Below are positions 56,673-64,000 of a DNA stretch of 64,000 nt, in pieces. The notes under the pieces were generated by a model. It saw only the letters and a program-made list of their open reading frames with translations. It had not been told where the DNA came from and searched no databases. A program made the translations under genes and the position numbers. Source of the stretch: Pseudomonas migulae NBRC 103157 (lineage in GTDB: Bacteria > Pseudomonadota > Gammaproteobacteria > Pseudomonadales > Pseudomonadaceae); assembly GCF_002091715.1 (NCBI RefSeq), contig NZ_BDAG01000019.1, positions 53,873 to 117,872 of the forward strand, in the 5' to 3' direction. Position 1 is the stretch's first letter, and each line of letters opens with the position of its first letter.

Positions 56673-58197
56673 GCCGGTAACCTTCGGCGAACTCCCTTTG
56701 CGCATCGAAGACGTGCTGGCCCTGGCCAACCGTCAGGTGCCGACGCAGTTGCAGGATGATCCTGCGTACCGCGAACGCATCGCCAAAGGCGCGCGATTCC
56801 TCGACTCCCTGCTGGACAAGGAAGGCGTGATCTATGGCGTGACCACCGGTTACGGCGATTCCTGCGTGGTCGCTGTGCCGTTGCATCACGTCGAGGCGCT
56901 GCCCCGTCATCTGTACACGTTTCACGGTTGCGGGCTGGGCAAACTGCTCGACGCCCAGGCCACACGCGCGGTGCTCGCAGCGCGTTTGCAGTCGCTGTGT
57001 CACGGGGTGTCCGGGGTGCGCGTGGAACTGCTGGAACGCCTGCAAGCATTCCTCGAACACGACATCCTGCCGCTGATCCCGGAAGAGGGTTCGGTGGGCG
57101 CCAGTGGTGATCTGACCCCGCTTTCGTATGTGGCCGCGACCTTGTCCGGCGAACGCGAAGTGATGTTCCGCGGCGAACGCCGCCAGGCCGCGGACGTGCA
57201 CCGCGAACTCGGTTGGGAGCCGCTGGTACTGCGTCCTAAAGAAGCACTGGCACTGATGAACGGCACCGCCGTGATGACCGGTCTCGCCTGCCTGGCCTAC
57301 GCCCGCGCCGATTACCTGCTGCAACTGGCCACCCGCATCACTGCGCTGAACGTGGTCGCGCTGCAAGGCAATCCGGAGCACTTCGACGAACGCCTGTTCG
57401 CCGCCAAGCCGCATCCGGGGCAGATGCAAGTCGCCGCGTGGCTGCGCAAGGACCTGGCGATCGACGCACCGACCGCGCCGCTGCATCGCCTGCAAGACCG
57501 TTATTCCCTGCGCTGCGCGCCCCACGTGCTCGGCGTCCTGGCCGACAGCCTGAACTGGCTGCGCTCGTTCATCGAGATCGAGCTCAACAGCGCCAACGAC
57601 AACCCGATCATCGACGCCGAAGCCGAGCGTGTACTGCACGGCGGGCATTTCTACGGCGGCCACATCGCGTTCGCCATGGACAGCCTGAAAAACCTGGTGG
57701 CCAACGTGGCCGACTTGCTCGACCGTCAACTCGCATTGCTGGTGGACGAGCGCTACAACCATGGTTTGCCGAGCAATCTGTCCGGCGCCACGGCGGATCG
57801 CGCGATGCTCAACCACGGCTTCAAAGCCGTGCAGATCGGCACCAGCGCCTGGACCGCCGAAGCCCTGAAAAACACCATGCCGGCCAGCGTGTTCTCGCGC
57901 TCCACCGAATGCCACAACCAGGACAAGGTGAGCATGGGCACCATCGCCGCCCGCGATGCGATCCGCGTGCTGGAGCTGACCGAGCAGGTCGCCGCCGCTA
58001 CCCTGCTGGCCGCCAATCAAGGTGTGTGGCTGCGCAGCAAAGCTGAAGATGCCCGTCCGTTGCCACCTGCCCTCGCCGCCATGCACGCAGAGCTGGCCAA
58101 GGACTTCCCGCCGGTCATCGAAGACCGCGCACTGGAAGGCGAATTGCGCCTGTGCCTGAAACGGATTGCCGAGCAACACTGGAGGCTGCATGCGTAG
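56653..58197 (+). CDS. Aromatic amino acid ammonia-lyase (HAL/PAL/TAL family)
   Basis: A 514-residue MIO-dependent ammonia-lyase. The MIO cofactor would form from Ala150-Ser151-Gly152 in GSVGASGDLTPLS, and the catalytic tyrosine is Y61 in YGVTTGYGDS. Other conserved parts are RYSLRCAPHVLGVL and ANDNPIIDAEAERVLHGGHFYGGH. The substrate-selectivity pair reads Phe90-His91 (LPRHLYTFHGCGLG), whereas histidine lyases have Ser-His and tyrosine lyases usually His-Leu. In this operon the enzyme should supply the aryl starter (cinnamate or 4-coumarate) to the adjacent ligase, so it is not HutH. ATG at 56653 gives MTTPTLEPVTFGELPLRIED. Cytoplasmic tetramer by family. Confidence 0.92.
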   Translation: MTTPTLEPVTFGELPLRIEDVLALANRQVPTQLQDDPAYRERIAKGARFLDSLLDKEGVIYGVTTGYGDSCVVAVPLHHVEALPRHLYTFHGCGLGKLLDAQATRAVLAARLQSLCHGVSGVRVELLERLQAFLEHDILPLIPEEGSVGASGDLTPLSYVAATLSGEREVMFRGERRQAADVHRELGWEPLVLRPKEALALMNGTAVMTGLACLAYARADYLLQLATRITALNVVALQGNPEHFDERLFAAKPHPGQMQVAAWLRKDLAIDAPTAPLHRLQDRYSLRCAPHVLGVLADSLNWLRSFIEIELNSANDNPIIDAEAERVLHGGHFYGGHIAFAMDSLKNLVANVADLLDRQLALLVDERYNHGLPSNLSGATADRAMLNHGFKAVQIGTSAWTAEALKNTMPASVFSRSTECHNQDKVSMGTIAARDAIRVLELTEQVAAATLLAANQGVWLRSKAEDARPLPPALAAMHAELAKDFPPVIEDRALEGELRLCLKRIAEQHWRLHA

Positions 58198-58615
58198 CAA
58201 GGGAGTGCTTCACACCGATACGGAAATCCTCGTGCCGTTCTTTGACGTCGACACCATGAACGTCGTCTGGCACGGCCATTACGTCAAATACCTGGAAATC
58301 GCTCGTTGTGCGCTGCTGGACAGGATCGGCCACAACTACGACGCCATGGTTGCGTCGGGTTACGCCTGGCCGGTGATCGACCTGCAATTGCGCTACGTGC
58401 GCGGTGCTGTGTTCGGCCAGAAATTGAATGTGCGGGCGAACCTGGTGGAGTGGGAACACCGGTTGAAGATCAACTACCTGATCAGCGACCTGGAAACCGG
58501 TGAACGCTTGACCCGCGCCAGTTCCGTGCAGGTGGCCGTCGACATGAGCAGCCGCGAAATGCAGCTGGCCTCACCCAAGATTTTCACCGACGCCGTCGAG
58601 AGAGCCCTGCCATGA
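58190..58615 (+). CDS. 4HBT hotdog thioesterase (YbgC/FadM-like)
   Basis: A 141-residue acyl-CoA/ACP thioesterase. The active-site loop is VPFFDVDTMNVVWHGHYVKYLEIARCALLD, where the Asp and the WHGHYVKYLE segment are characteristic of 4-hydroxybenzoyl-CoA thioesterase-type enzymes. ATG at 58190 has GGAGG at 58181-58185, and the gene overlaps the lyase by eight bases. It may release or edit acyl chains during polyene synthesis. Its stop overlaps the LolA-like start (ATGA). Confidence 0.9.
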   Translation: MRSKGVLHTDTEILVPFFDVDTMNVVWHGHYVKYLEIARCALLDRIGHNYDAMVASGYAWPVIDLQLRYVRGAVFGQKLNVRANLVEWEHRLKINYLISDLETGERLTRASSVQVAVDMSSREMQLASPKIFTDAVERALP

Positions 58616-59331
58616 TTTTCTGCCTCCGCCGCTCCCCTGTGGGAGCGGGCTTGTCGGATCGCCGCACCGCAGCGATGGTCGTTAACGATAACGCTGGGCA
58701 CCTGACACCCCGCGGCGCTCTCAGGCTTTTCGCGAGCAAGCTCGCTCCTGCAGTGTTGTGTGTGCTGCTAAGTATTCCGGGCCTCGCCAACGCCTTCGAT
58801 CTGCAACAGCTCAGCGATCAACTGGCCAAACCCGATGTGATTCACGGCAATTTCATCCAGGAAAAACACCTGCGCGCCCTGCCCCAGCCGTTGACCAGCA
58901 AGGGCGCCTTCGTTCTTGCGAAAAACCACGGCCTGCTCTGGCTGCTGAAAACGCCGCTGCAACAGGATTACCGCATCACCGCCAAAGGCATTGCCCGGCG
59001 TGATGCCAATGGTTGGCAGACGCTGCCCGGCAAGAGTGCCGGCGCCGAACAGAACCGCTTGTTCCTCGCCGTGCTGCAAGGTGACAGCAGCGGGTTGCAA
59101 CGGGACTTCGAACTGTCGCTGAGCGGCGAGGCGCAGAACTGGAAACTGACACTGACCCCGCGTTCGCTGCTGCTCAAGCAGGTGTTCAATCAGATCAATA
59201 TCACCGGCGGCGAATTGGTGCACAGCATCGAACTGCTGGAAACCCAGGGCGACAGCACCCTGTTGCGCATGCAGGACAGCACCAGCGGCCAACCGTTGAG
59301 CGATGCGGAGCAACATGACTTTGCCGAGTGA
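58612..59331 (+). CDS. LolA-like outer membrane lipoprotein carrier, N-terminus rebuilt from a REP element
   Basis: A 239-residue protein whose mature part (from about residue 62, FDLQQLSDQLAKPDVIHGNF) is LolA-like: IQEKHLRALPQPLTSKGAFVLAKNHGLLWLLKTPLQQDYRITAKG matches the LolA beta-barrel half. A Sec signal peptide core (PAVLCVLLSIPGLANA, cut after Ala61) is present, but residues 9-47 are encoded by a REP pair, giving an abnormally long n-region. Candidate starts are ATG 58612, coupled to the thioesterase stop, and ATG 58675 inside the REP. In aryl polyene clusters LolA and MMPL genes carry the pigment to the outer membrane. Whether secretion still works is an open question. Confidence 0.8.
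   Translation: MIFCLRRSPVGAGLSDRRTAAMVVNDNAGHLTPRGALRLFASKLAPAVLCVLLSIPGLANAFDLQQLSDQLAKPDVIHGNFIQEKHLRALPQPLTSKGAFVLAKNHGLLWLLKTPLQQDYRITAKGIARRDANGWQTLPGKSAGAEQNRLFLAVLQGDSSGLQRDFELSLSGEAQNWKLTLTPRSLLLKQVFNQINITGGELVHSIELLETQGDSTLLRMQDSTSGQPLSDAEQHDFAE
58637..58753. repeat. REP pair lying inside the LolA-like reading frame
   Basis: CTGTGGGAGCGGGCTTGTCG (58637-58656) and GCGAGCAAGCTCGCTCCTGC (58733-58752) are recognisable REP arms, with a GTTAACGATAAC stretch in the spacer. The element is in frame and free of stops, so it codes for residues 9-47 of the LolA-like protein. Confidence 0.82.
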
Positions 59332-61654
59332 ACGCACGCTTCCACGCCTGTTTCTGATCCTGCTGCTGGCAGTGCTCGCGCTCGCCGGTTGGCAATGGCG
59401 TGACGGCGCACCGCTGTCGGCCAACCTGATGGAACTGGTGCCGGGCACGGCACCGGACGCGCTGGAACTGCGCGCCGAACAACGCATGCAAGAACCGCTG
59501 AACCGCGAAATGCTGGTGTTGGTCGGTCACAAGGATCGTCAACAAGCCGTCGCCATGGCGCAGAAACTGGGCGAGCAGTGGCAGGCCAGCGGTTTGTTCG
59601 AAAAGGTCCAATGGACTCTGCAAGCCGACTTGCCGGCGCTGCGTACGCAATTGCTGCAAGGCCGGTTGGCGATGCTGTCGGCAACGGATCGACAGCAACT
59701 GATCGAGCATCCCGACGCCTTTATCCAGCAACGGGTGCAGGCACTGTTCGACCCGTTCACCGGTTTCAGCCTGGTGCCGAGCCAGGATGACTGGCTGGGC
59801 CTGACCGGGCGCATCCAGAACAGCCAGCCGCAACACGGTTCGGTGCAACTGGACATCGGCAGCGGTGCGCTGGTTGCCGATGCCGACGGCAAGAGCTGGG
59901 TGTTGTTGCGGGCACGCACCACCGGCAATGCCTTTGACATGAACCTGCCGCTGCAAGTGGCTGATCTGCTCAAGCACAGCCGCGAAGAAGCAGCTCAGAG
60001 TGACGTGCAACTGCTGGCCGCCAGTGGTTTGCTCTATGCAGCGGCCGGTCAGCAACAAGCCACCCGGGAAATGACCTGGGTCGGTGGCGGCGCCACCGTC
60101 GGCATTCTGTTGCTGTTGTTACTGGCCTTCCGCCGCTGGCGGGTGCTGCTGGCGTTCGTCCCGGTGCTGGTGGGCATGCTGTTCGGCGCGGTGGCGTGTG
60201 TGGCGCTGTTCGGCCATATGCACGTGATGACGCTGGTGCTCGGCTCCAGCCTGATCGGCGTCGCGGTCGATTACCCCCTGCACTATTTGTCCAAGAGCTG
60301 GAGCCTGAAACCCTGGCACAGCTGGCCGGCGTTGCGCCTGACGTTGCCGGGCCTGACGCTGAGCCTGATCACCAGTTGCATCGGTTACCTGGCGCTGGCC
60401 TGGACGCCGTTCCCGGCCCTGACCCAGATCGCCGTGTTCTCCACCGCCGGCCTGCTCGGCGCCTACCTGTCGGCCGTGTGCCTGCTGCCCGCGCTGCTCA
60501 AAGGGGCGGATTTACGCCCGGCGCAATGGCCGCTGCGGGTGTCCGAGTATTTGCTGGATCGTCGTGAAGCGCTGCTCAGAATTGCGCGAACGCCAGTGCT
60601 GCTGGCCTTGCTGATTGCCTTCTGCGTCGGTGGACTGTTGCAGCTCGACAGCAAAAACGACATTCGCCAATGGGTCGGCGCGCCGCAGCAATTGACGGAC
60701 GAAGCCCAGACCATTGCGCGCATCACCGGTTACCAACCCACCAGCCAGTTCTTCCTGGTGCGGGCCGCCAATCAGCAAGCATTGCTCGAACGCCAAACCG
60801 CATTGAGCGAGCGCCTGGATCAGTTGGTCAATCTGGACAAACTCCAGGGCTATCTGTCGCTCAATCAACTGGTCAGCCAGCCCCACGAACAACACAAAGT
60901 GCGCGAAGCGCTGAACAAGTTGCCGCAGTTCTGGCAACCGCTGCTCGATGTCGGCGTACCACTTGAAGCGCTGAAAACCGAGCTGGCGACGTTGCAGGCA
61001 TTGCCGGTCGAAGACATCGACAGCGCGCTGGCCGGACCGTTGGCCGAACCCTGGCGCACACTGTGGCTGGGCCCGACCGAGGATGGCGTGGCGGCGATGG
61101 TCAGCCTGCAAGGGCTGAACAACCCTGCACTGCTGCGGGTCCAGGCGCGGGATTTGCCAGGCGTGGAACTGGTGGATCGCCTGGGCGAATTGAACAACGT
61201 GTTTGCCCAGACGCAGATCAGCGCCGCTGAACTGAAACTCGCCTCTTGCGTGCTGATCGTGCTGGTGCTGATTCTGCCGTTCGGCCTCGGCGGCGCGTTG
61301 CGCATCGTTTCGCTGCCGCTGCTGGCGGCGCTGTGCAGCCTTGCCAGTCTTGGCTGGCTCGGACATCCGCTGACGTTGTTCAGCCTGTTCGGCCTGCTGC
61401 TGGTGACGGCGATCAGCGTCGATTACGCGATCCTCATGCGCGAACAGGTCGGCGGCGCCTCCGTGAGCCTGCTGGGCACCTTGCTGGCGGCGCTGACCAC
61501 CTGGCTGTCGTTCGGTTTACTGGCGGTGTCCAGCACGCCGGCAGTGAGTAACTTCGGACTGTCGGTGAGCCTGGGCCTGGCGTTCAGCTTTCTGCTCGCG
61601 CCGTGGGCAGGGCGACAAGTGCATGCGACCAGCGTCGCGGAGTCGGCAGCGTGA
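59315..61654 (+). CDS. MMPL-family exporter of the aryl polyene operon
   Basis: A 779-residue RND-superfamily (MMPL) transporter. Helix 1 (about 12-30, FLILLLAVLALAGWQW), a large periplasmic loop, five clustered helices (about 255-400), a hydrophobic helix at 420-440, a second periplasmic loop, and five helices at the end (650-770) give the classical two-fold layout. GxxxDY-type motifs appear at LIGVAVDYPLHYLS and TAISVDYAILMRE, where the aspartates relay protons. It should move the pigment or its lipid precursor to the outer face of the inner membrane. ATG 59315 (GGAG at 59307-59310) is preferred over ATG 59303, and it overlaps the LolA-like gene. Confidence 0.88.
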   Translation: MTLPSERTLPRLFLILLLAVLALAGWQWRDGAPLSANLMELVPGTAPDALELRAEQRMQEPLNREMLVLVGHKDRQQAVAMAQKLGEQWQASGLFEKVQWTLQADLPALRTQLLQGRLAMLSATDRQQLIEHPDAFIQQRVQALFDPFTGFSLVPSQDDWLGLTGRIQNSQPQHGSVQLDIGSGALVADADGKSWVLLRARTTGNAFDMNLPLQVADLLKHSREEAAQSDVQLLAASGLLYAAAGQQQATREMTWVGGGATVGILLLLLLAFRRWRVLLAFVPVLVGMLFGAVACVALFGHMHVMTLVLGSSLIGVAVDYPLHYLSKSWSLKPWHSWPALRLTLPGLTLSLITSCIGYLALAWTPFPALTQIAVFSTAGLLGAYLSAVCLLPALLKGADLRPAQWPLRVSEYLLDRREALLRIARTPVLLALLIAFCVGGLLQLDSKNDIRQWVGAPQQLTDEAQTIARITGYQPTSQFFLVRAANQQALLERQTALSERLDQLVNLDKLQGYLSLNQLVSQPHEQHKVREALNKLPQFWQPLLDVGVPLEALKTELATLQALPVEDIDSALAGPLAEPWRTLWLGPTEDGVAAMVSLQGLNNPALLRVQARDLPGVELVDRLGELNNVFAQTQISAAELKLASCVLIVLVLILPFGLGGALRIVSLPLLAALCSLASLGWLGHPLTLFSLFGLLLVTAISVDYAILMREQVGGASVSLLGTLLAALTTWLSFGLLAVSSTPAVSNFGLSVSLGLAFSFLLAPWAGRQVHATSVAESAA

Positions 61655-62811
61655 TGGTCGTGCTGTTCTGGGCGATGGCCCTGGCGCTGTTCGCCATGGC
61701 CACGCGGGTCGGTCGTCATTTCGGCCTGATCCCGATCGTCAGCCAGTTGTTGCTGGCCACCGTCGGCTTGCCGTTACTGATGTATTTCTGGATCGAACCC
61801 CACTGGCAATTGAGCGGCGCGACGCTGGTCGCACCGATCTGGCTGAAAAACCTCTACAGCCTGAGTTTCGCGCTGTTGCTGGGCTATATCCTCAGCGACG
61901 TGATCGATCTGCGACTCGATCGCCAGAGCCTGAAAATCGCCCTGCCGAGTTTCTGCGTGCCGTTTGCCTGCGGCCTCGCCACGGCGATCTGGTGGCTGCC
62001 CCCGCAGCCATGGATCAGCTCGTTGGCAGTGGGTCTATTGTTCGCCATCACCGCGATCCCGGTGTTGTACCTGTACTTGCGGCATATCGGTTACCCGACC
62101 ACTGCCACCCGGCGACTGGTGCAGACGGCGATCCTGATCGACCTCACGTGCTGGACGCTGTTTGCCATCGCTCAGGGGAGCCTGCACCTGAGCAGTCTGC
62201 TGCTGCCCTTGGCCTGCGCCTGCGTGCCCTTGCTGCTGTGGGTGACCGGCCTGCGCCAGCCACGGCTCTACAGCGGGTGTTTCTTTGCGCTGCTGGTGGT
62301 GGCCGAGCACTACAGACTCAATGCGCTGATTGTCGGCATCGGCTATTTGCTGTGCATGGCCGCGCTGAAGGTGCCGCTGGTGTTGCCGGTGCAGGCGATC
62401 TGGATGAATCGCTTGCAGACCTGGATCGCGATCCCGCTGATCCTCACGTTCGGCATCGTGCAGATCAATGTCCACAGCGCCATGGACAGCCTGAGCTGGG
62501 CGCAACTGGCCGCGCTGTTGCTGTTGCCGATTGCCAGCAAACTGCTGGGCAACTGGCTGGGACTCGGCTGGGCCGGCGCCTCGTTTGCCGGTGCCAGTCG
62601 CTGGCGCGAAAGTGTGCTGCTGAACATTCGCGGCTTGAGCGAGATCGTCTTTCTCAACCTGCTGCTGCAACAACAGCTCATCAGCCCGCCGCTGTACTTT
62701 GCGCTGATGTTGATGGGCCTGATCGCAACACTGCTGCCGGCATTGGTCGGCATGCATCGAATCCCCTTGAAAGCTGCCGTCTCGGCAAGGAGCCCCCATG
62801 CCAACCGTTGA
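61651..62811 (+). CDS. Na+/H+ exchanger-like multi-pass membrane protein
   Basis: A 386-residue membrane protein with about 12 hydrophobic segments, resembling the CPA2-type cation/proton antiporters: MVVLFWAMALALFAMATRVGRHFGLIPIVSQLLLATVGLPLLM, then LAVGLLFAITAIPVLYLYLRHIG and LIDLTCWTLFAIAQ. The helix 5-like NxD/LD region reads LIDLTCW. Start GTG 61651 (GGAG at 61639-61642, eight bases away) overlaps the MMPL stop as GTGA; the next codon, ATG 61654, is the alternative. Its role in pigment synthesis is unknown to me; it might support proton-driven export or be a flippase-like helper. Confidence 0.75.
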   Translation: MMVVLFWAMALALFAMATRVGRHFGLIPIVSQLLLATVGLPLLMYFWIEPHWQLSGATLVAPIWLKNLYSLSFALLLGYILSDVIDLRLDRQSLKIALPSFCVPFACGLATAIWWLPPQPWISSLAVGLLFAITAIPVLYLYLRHIGYPTTATRRLVQTAILIDLTCWTLFAIAQGSLHLSSLLLPLACACVPLLLWVTGLRQPRLYSGCFFALLVVAEHYRLNALIVGIGYLLCMAALKVPLVLPVQAIWMNRLQTWIAIPLILTFGIVQINVHSAMDSLSWAQLAALLLLPIASKLLGNWLGLGWAGASFAGASRWRESVLLNIRGLSEIVFLNLLLQQQLISPPLYFALMLMGLIATLLPALVGMHRIPLKAAVSARSPHANR

Positions 62812-64000
62812 AATGGAACGTCGTCAGGTAGTGATCATCGGCGCTGGCCCATCGGGCGCCATTGCCGCCGCACTGCTCAAGCGCAAAGGGCATGACGTTC
62901 TGGTGATCGAGCGCCAGCATTTCCCAAGGTTCTCCATCGGCGAAAGCCTGCTGTCGCACTGCCTGGATTTCGTCGAGGAAGCGGGCATGCTCGATGCCGT
63001 CAACGCCGCCGGTTTCCAGTTGAAAAACGGTGCAGCGTTTGCCTGGGGCGAACGCTATAGCGCTTTCGATTTTGGCGAAACGTTCAGCCAGGGCAAGCCG
63101 ACTACCTTCCAGGTTCAGCGCGCCGACTTCGACAAACTGCTGGCCGATCAGGCCGCGCTGCAGGGCGTCGAAATCCGCTATGGCGAAGCCATCGTCAGCG
63201 TCGATGTCGAACGGGCGAAACCGCAGCTCGGCGTACGTCGTGAAGACGGCAGCGAATACGCTATCGAAGCCGACTTCATGCTCGACGCCAGCGGTTACGG
63301 TCGAGTTCTGCCGCGCTTGCTCGACCTTGAAGCACCGTCGAATTTTCCAGTGCGCCAAGCCGTGTTCACTCACATCGAAGACCATATCGACAACCCGACA
63401 TTCGAACGGGAAAAGATCCTCATCACCACCCACCCGACCCAGCGCGATATCTGGTTCTGGACCATTCCGTTCAGCAACGGCCGTTGCTCGGTGGGTGTTG
63501 TCGCGGCAGCCGAGCACTATGAAGGCCGCATGGACAACCTGGACGAATGCCTGCGCGGGTTCATCGCTGAAACCCCGGGCCTGGCCGGCGTGCTGAGCAA
63601 CGCGGTGTGGGATACGCCGGCGCGCACCATCGGCGGGTATTCCGCCAACGTCAAAACCCTGCACGGTCCTGGTTTTGCACTGCTGGGCAACGCGGCGGAG
63701 TTCCTCGACCCGGTGTTCTCCTCCGGCGTGACCATCGCCATGCGCTCGGCGAGCATGGCCGCCGGGGTTCTGCACCGTCAATTGCAAGGGGAAAGCGTCG
63801 ACTGGCAGACCGAGTTCGCCGACCCGCTCAAACGCGGCGTCGACACCTTCCGTTGCTATGTCGAAGGCTGGTACGCCGGGACGTTCCAGGACGTGATTTA
63901 TCACGAGGGCGGCTCGGAGGACATTCGCCGCATGATCAGCTCGATCCTGGCCGGTTATGCGTGGGACGAGCGTAATCCGTTCGTCAGCGAAGCCAAGCGT
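62798..64000 (+). CDS. FAD-dependent oxidoreductase, halogenase-like (3' part missing)
   Basis: The first 401 residues are present and the frame is open to the window edge. ATG at 62798 has AAGGAG at 62787-62792 and overlaps the upstream gene by 14 bases. The FAD motif VVIIGAGPSGAIAA (GxGxxG, residues 15-20) is followed by FPRFSIGESLLSHCLDFVEE, a Lys76 in AGFQLKNGAAFAWGE, W219-F220-W221-T222-I223-P224 (a WxWxIP motif), and LLGNAAEFLDPVFSSGVTIAM. The last, with the Lys and WxWxIP, are features of flavin-dependent halogenases; brominated xanthomonadins are known. A non-halogenating flavoprotein monooxygenase is the other possibility. Confidence 0.88.
   Translation, partial: MPTVEMERRQVVIIGAGPSGAIAAALLKRKGHDVLVIERQHFPRFSIGESLLSHCLDFVEEAGMLDAVNAAGFQLKNGAAFAWGERYSAFDFGETFSQGKPTTFQVQRADFDKLLADQAALQGVEIRYGEAIVSVDVERAKPQLGVRREDGSEYAIEADFMLDASGYGRVLPRLLDLEAPSNFPVRQAVFTHIEDHIDNPTFEREKILITTHPTQRDIWFWTIPFSNGRCSVGVVAAAEHYEGRMDNLDECLRGFIAETPGLAGVLSNAVWDTPARTIGGYSANVKTLHGPGFALLGNAAEFLDPVFSSGVTIAMRSASMAAGVLHRQLQGESVDWQTEFADPLKRGVDTFRCYVEGWYAGTFQDVIYHEGGSEDIRRMISSILAGYAWDERNPFVSEAKR

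Noticed and set aside
56653..58197. Calling the ammonia-lyase HutH
   Set aside because: No hut genes nearby, the Ser-His dyad of HutH is replaced by Phe-His, and the gene is embedded in the pigment operon.
61623..62831. Second plus-strand frame of about 400 codons over the antiporter-like gene
   Set aside because: The other frame gives a coherent multi-pass membrane protein with coupled start and stop; this one is Arg/Ala/Pro-rich noise.

Overview
The window looks like a chromosome segment of a fluorescent-group Pseudomonas. The basis is the content and order of the core genes (waaF-waaC-waaG-waaP, glnE, aceE-aceF, dipA, msrA, an acyl-CoA dehydrogenase, nhaP2, mscK-like, selO), which follows the order I remember for P. 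aeruginosa PAO1 around PA5008-PA5023, together with GC-rich coding sequence and many copies of the GTGGGAGC/GCTTGC-type REP hairpins typical of this group. No rRNA, tRNA, CRISPR array, insertion sequence or phage gene was seen.

Layout. 1-4.5 kb (minus): inner-core LPS operon, with two heptosyltransferases, a glucosyltransferase and two core kinases, the last running off the left edge. 4.8-7.7 kb (minus): glnE, the nitrogen-control adenylyltransferase. 8.1-12.7 kb (plus): pyruvate dehydrogenase E1 and a three-lipoyl E2, preceded by two GntR-like palindromes. 13-18.2 kb: a PhoD-like phosphatase, the c-di-GMP phosphodiesterase dipA, and msrA. 18.4-34.4 kb is a block I do not remember at this place in PAO1: rlmJ, a DUF6124 gene with an unusually structured leader, an orphan type VI secretion cassette (vgrG, DUF4123 adaptor, rhs toxin, probable immunity gene, all overlapping), and the divergent putP/putA proline pair with five GTTGCA operator motifs between them. 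34.6-50.3 kb: acyl-CoA dehydrogenase, two chemoreceptors around a divergent zapA plus coiled-coil pair, nhaP2, a giant MscK-type channel, selO, a MazEF-like toxin-antitoxin pair, a zinc-ribbon thioredoxin and a lone ParA ATPase.

50.6-64 kb (plus, running off the right edge) is one tightly overlapping operon for aryl polyene (xanthomonadin/flexirubin-like) pigment synthesis. It holds a ketosynthase-like chain length factor, an acyltransferase, two acyl carrier proteins, a small membrane protein, an AMP-ligase fused to a dehydratase-like hotdog domain, a GT2 glycosyltransferase, an LpxL-like acyltransferase, an aromatic amino acid ammonia-lyase, a thioesterase, a LolA-like carrier, an MMPL exporter, an antiporter-like membrane protein and a halogenase-like flavoprotein. 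The lyase would make the aryl starter acid, the ligase would load it on an ACP, and the LolA/MMPL/acyltransferase genes would place the lipid-linked pigment in the outer membrane. The elongating ketosynthases, ketoreductase and second dehydratase expected of such clusters are not in view and should lie beyond 64 kb.

Most unusual signals: (1) the DUF6124 leader (19748-19977), whose central segment can pair either with an upstream arm or with a downstream arm covering the ribosome binding site; (2) a REP element built into the reading frame of the LolA-like gene; (3) an ammonia-lyase with a Phe-His selectivity pair and a halogenase-type WxWxIP flavoprotein in the same pigment operon; (4) paired GntR-type palindromes upstream of aceE; (5) a GGA-loop hairpin abutting the selO ribosome binding site.
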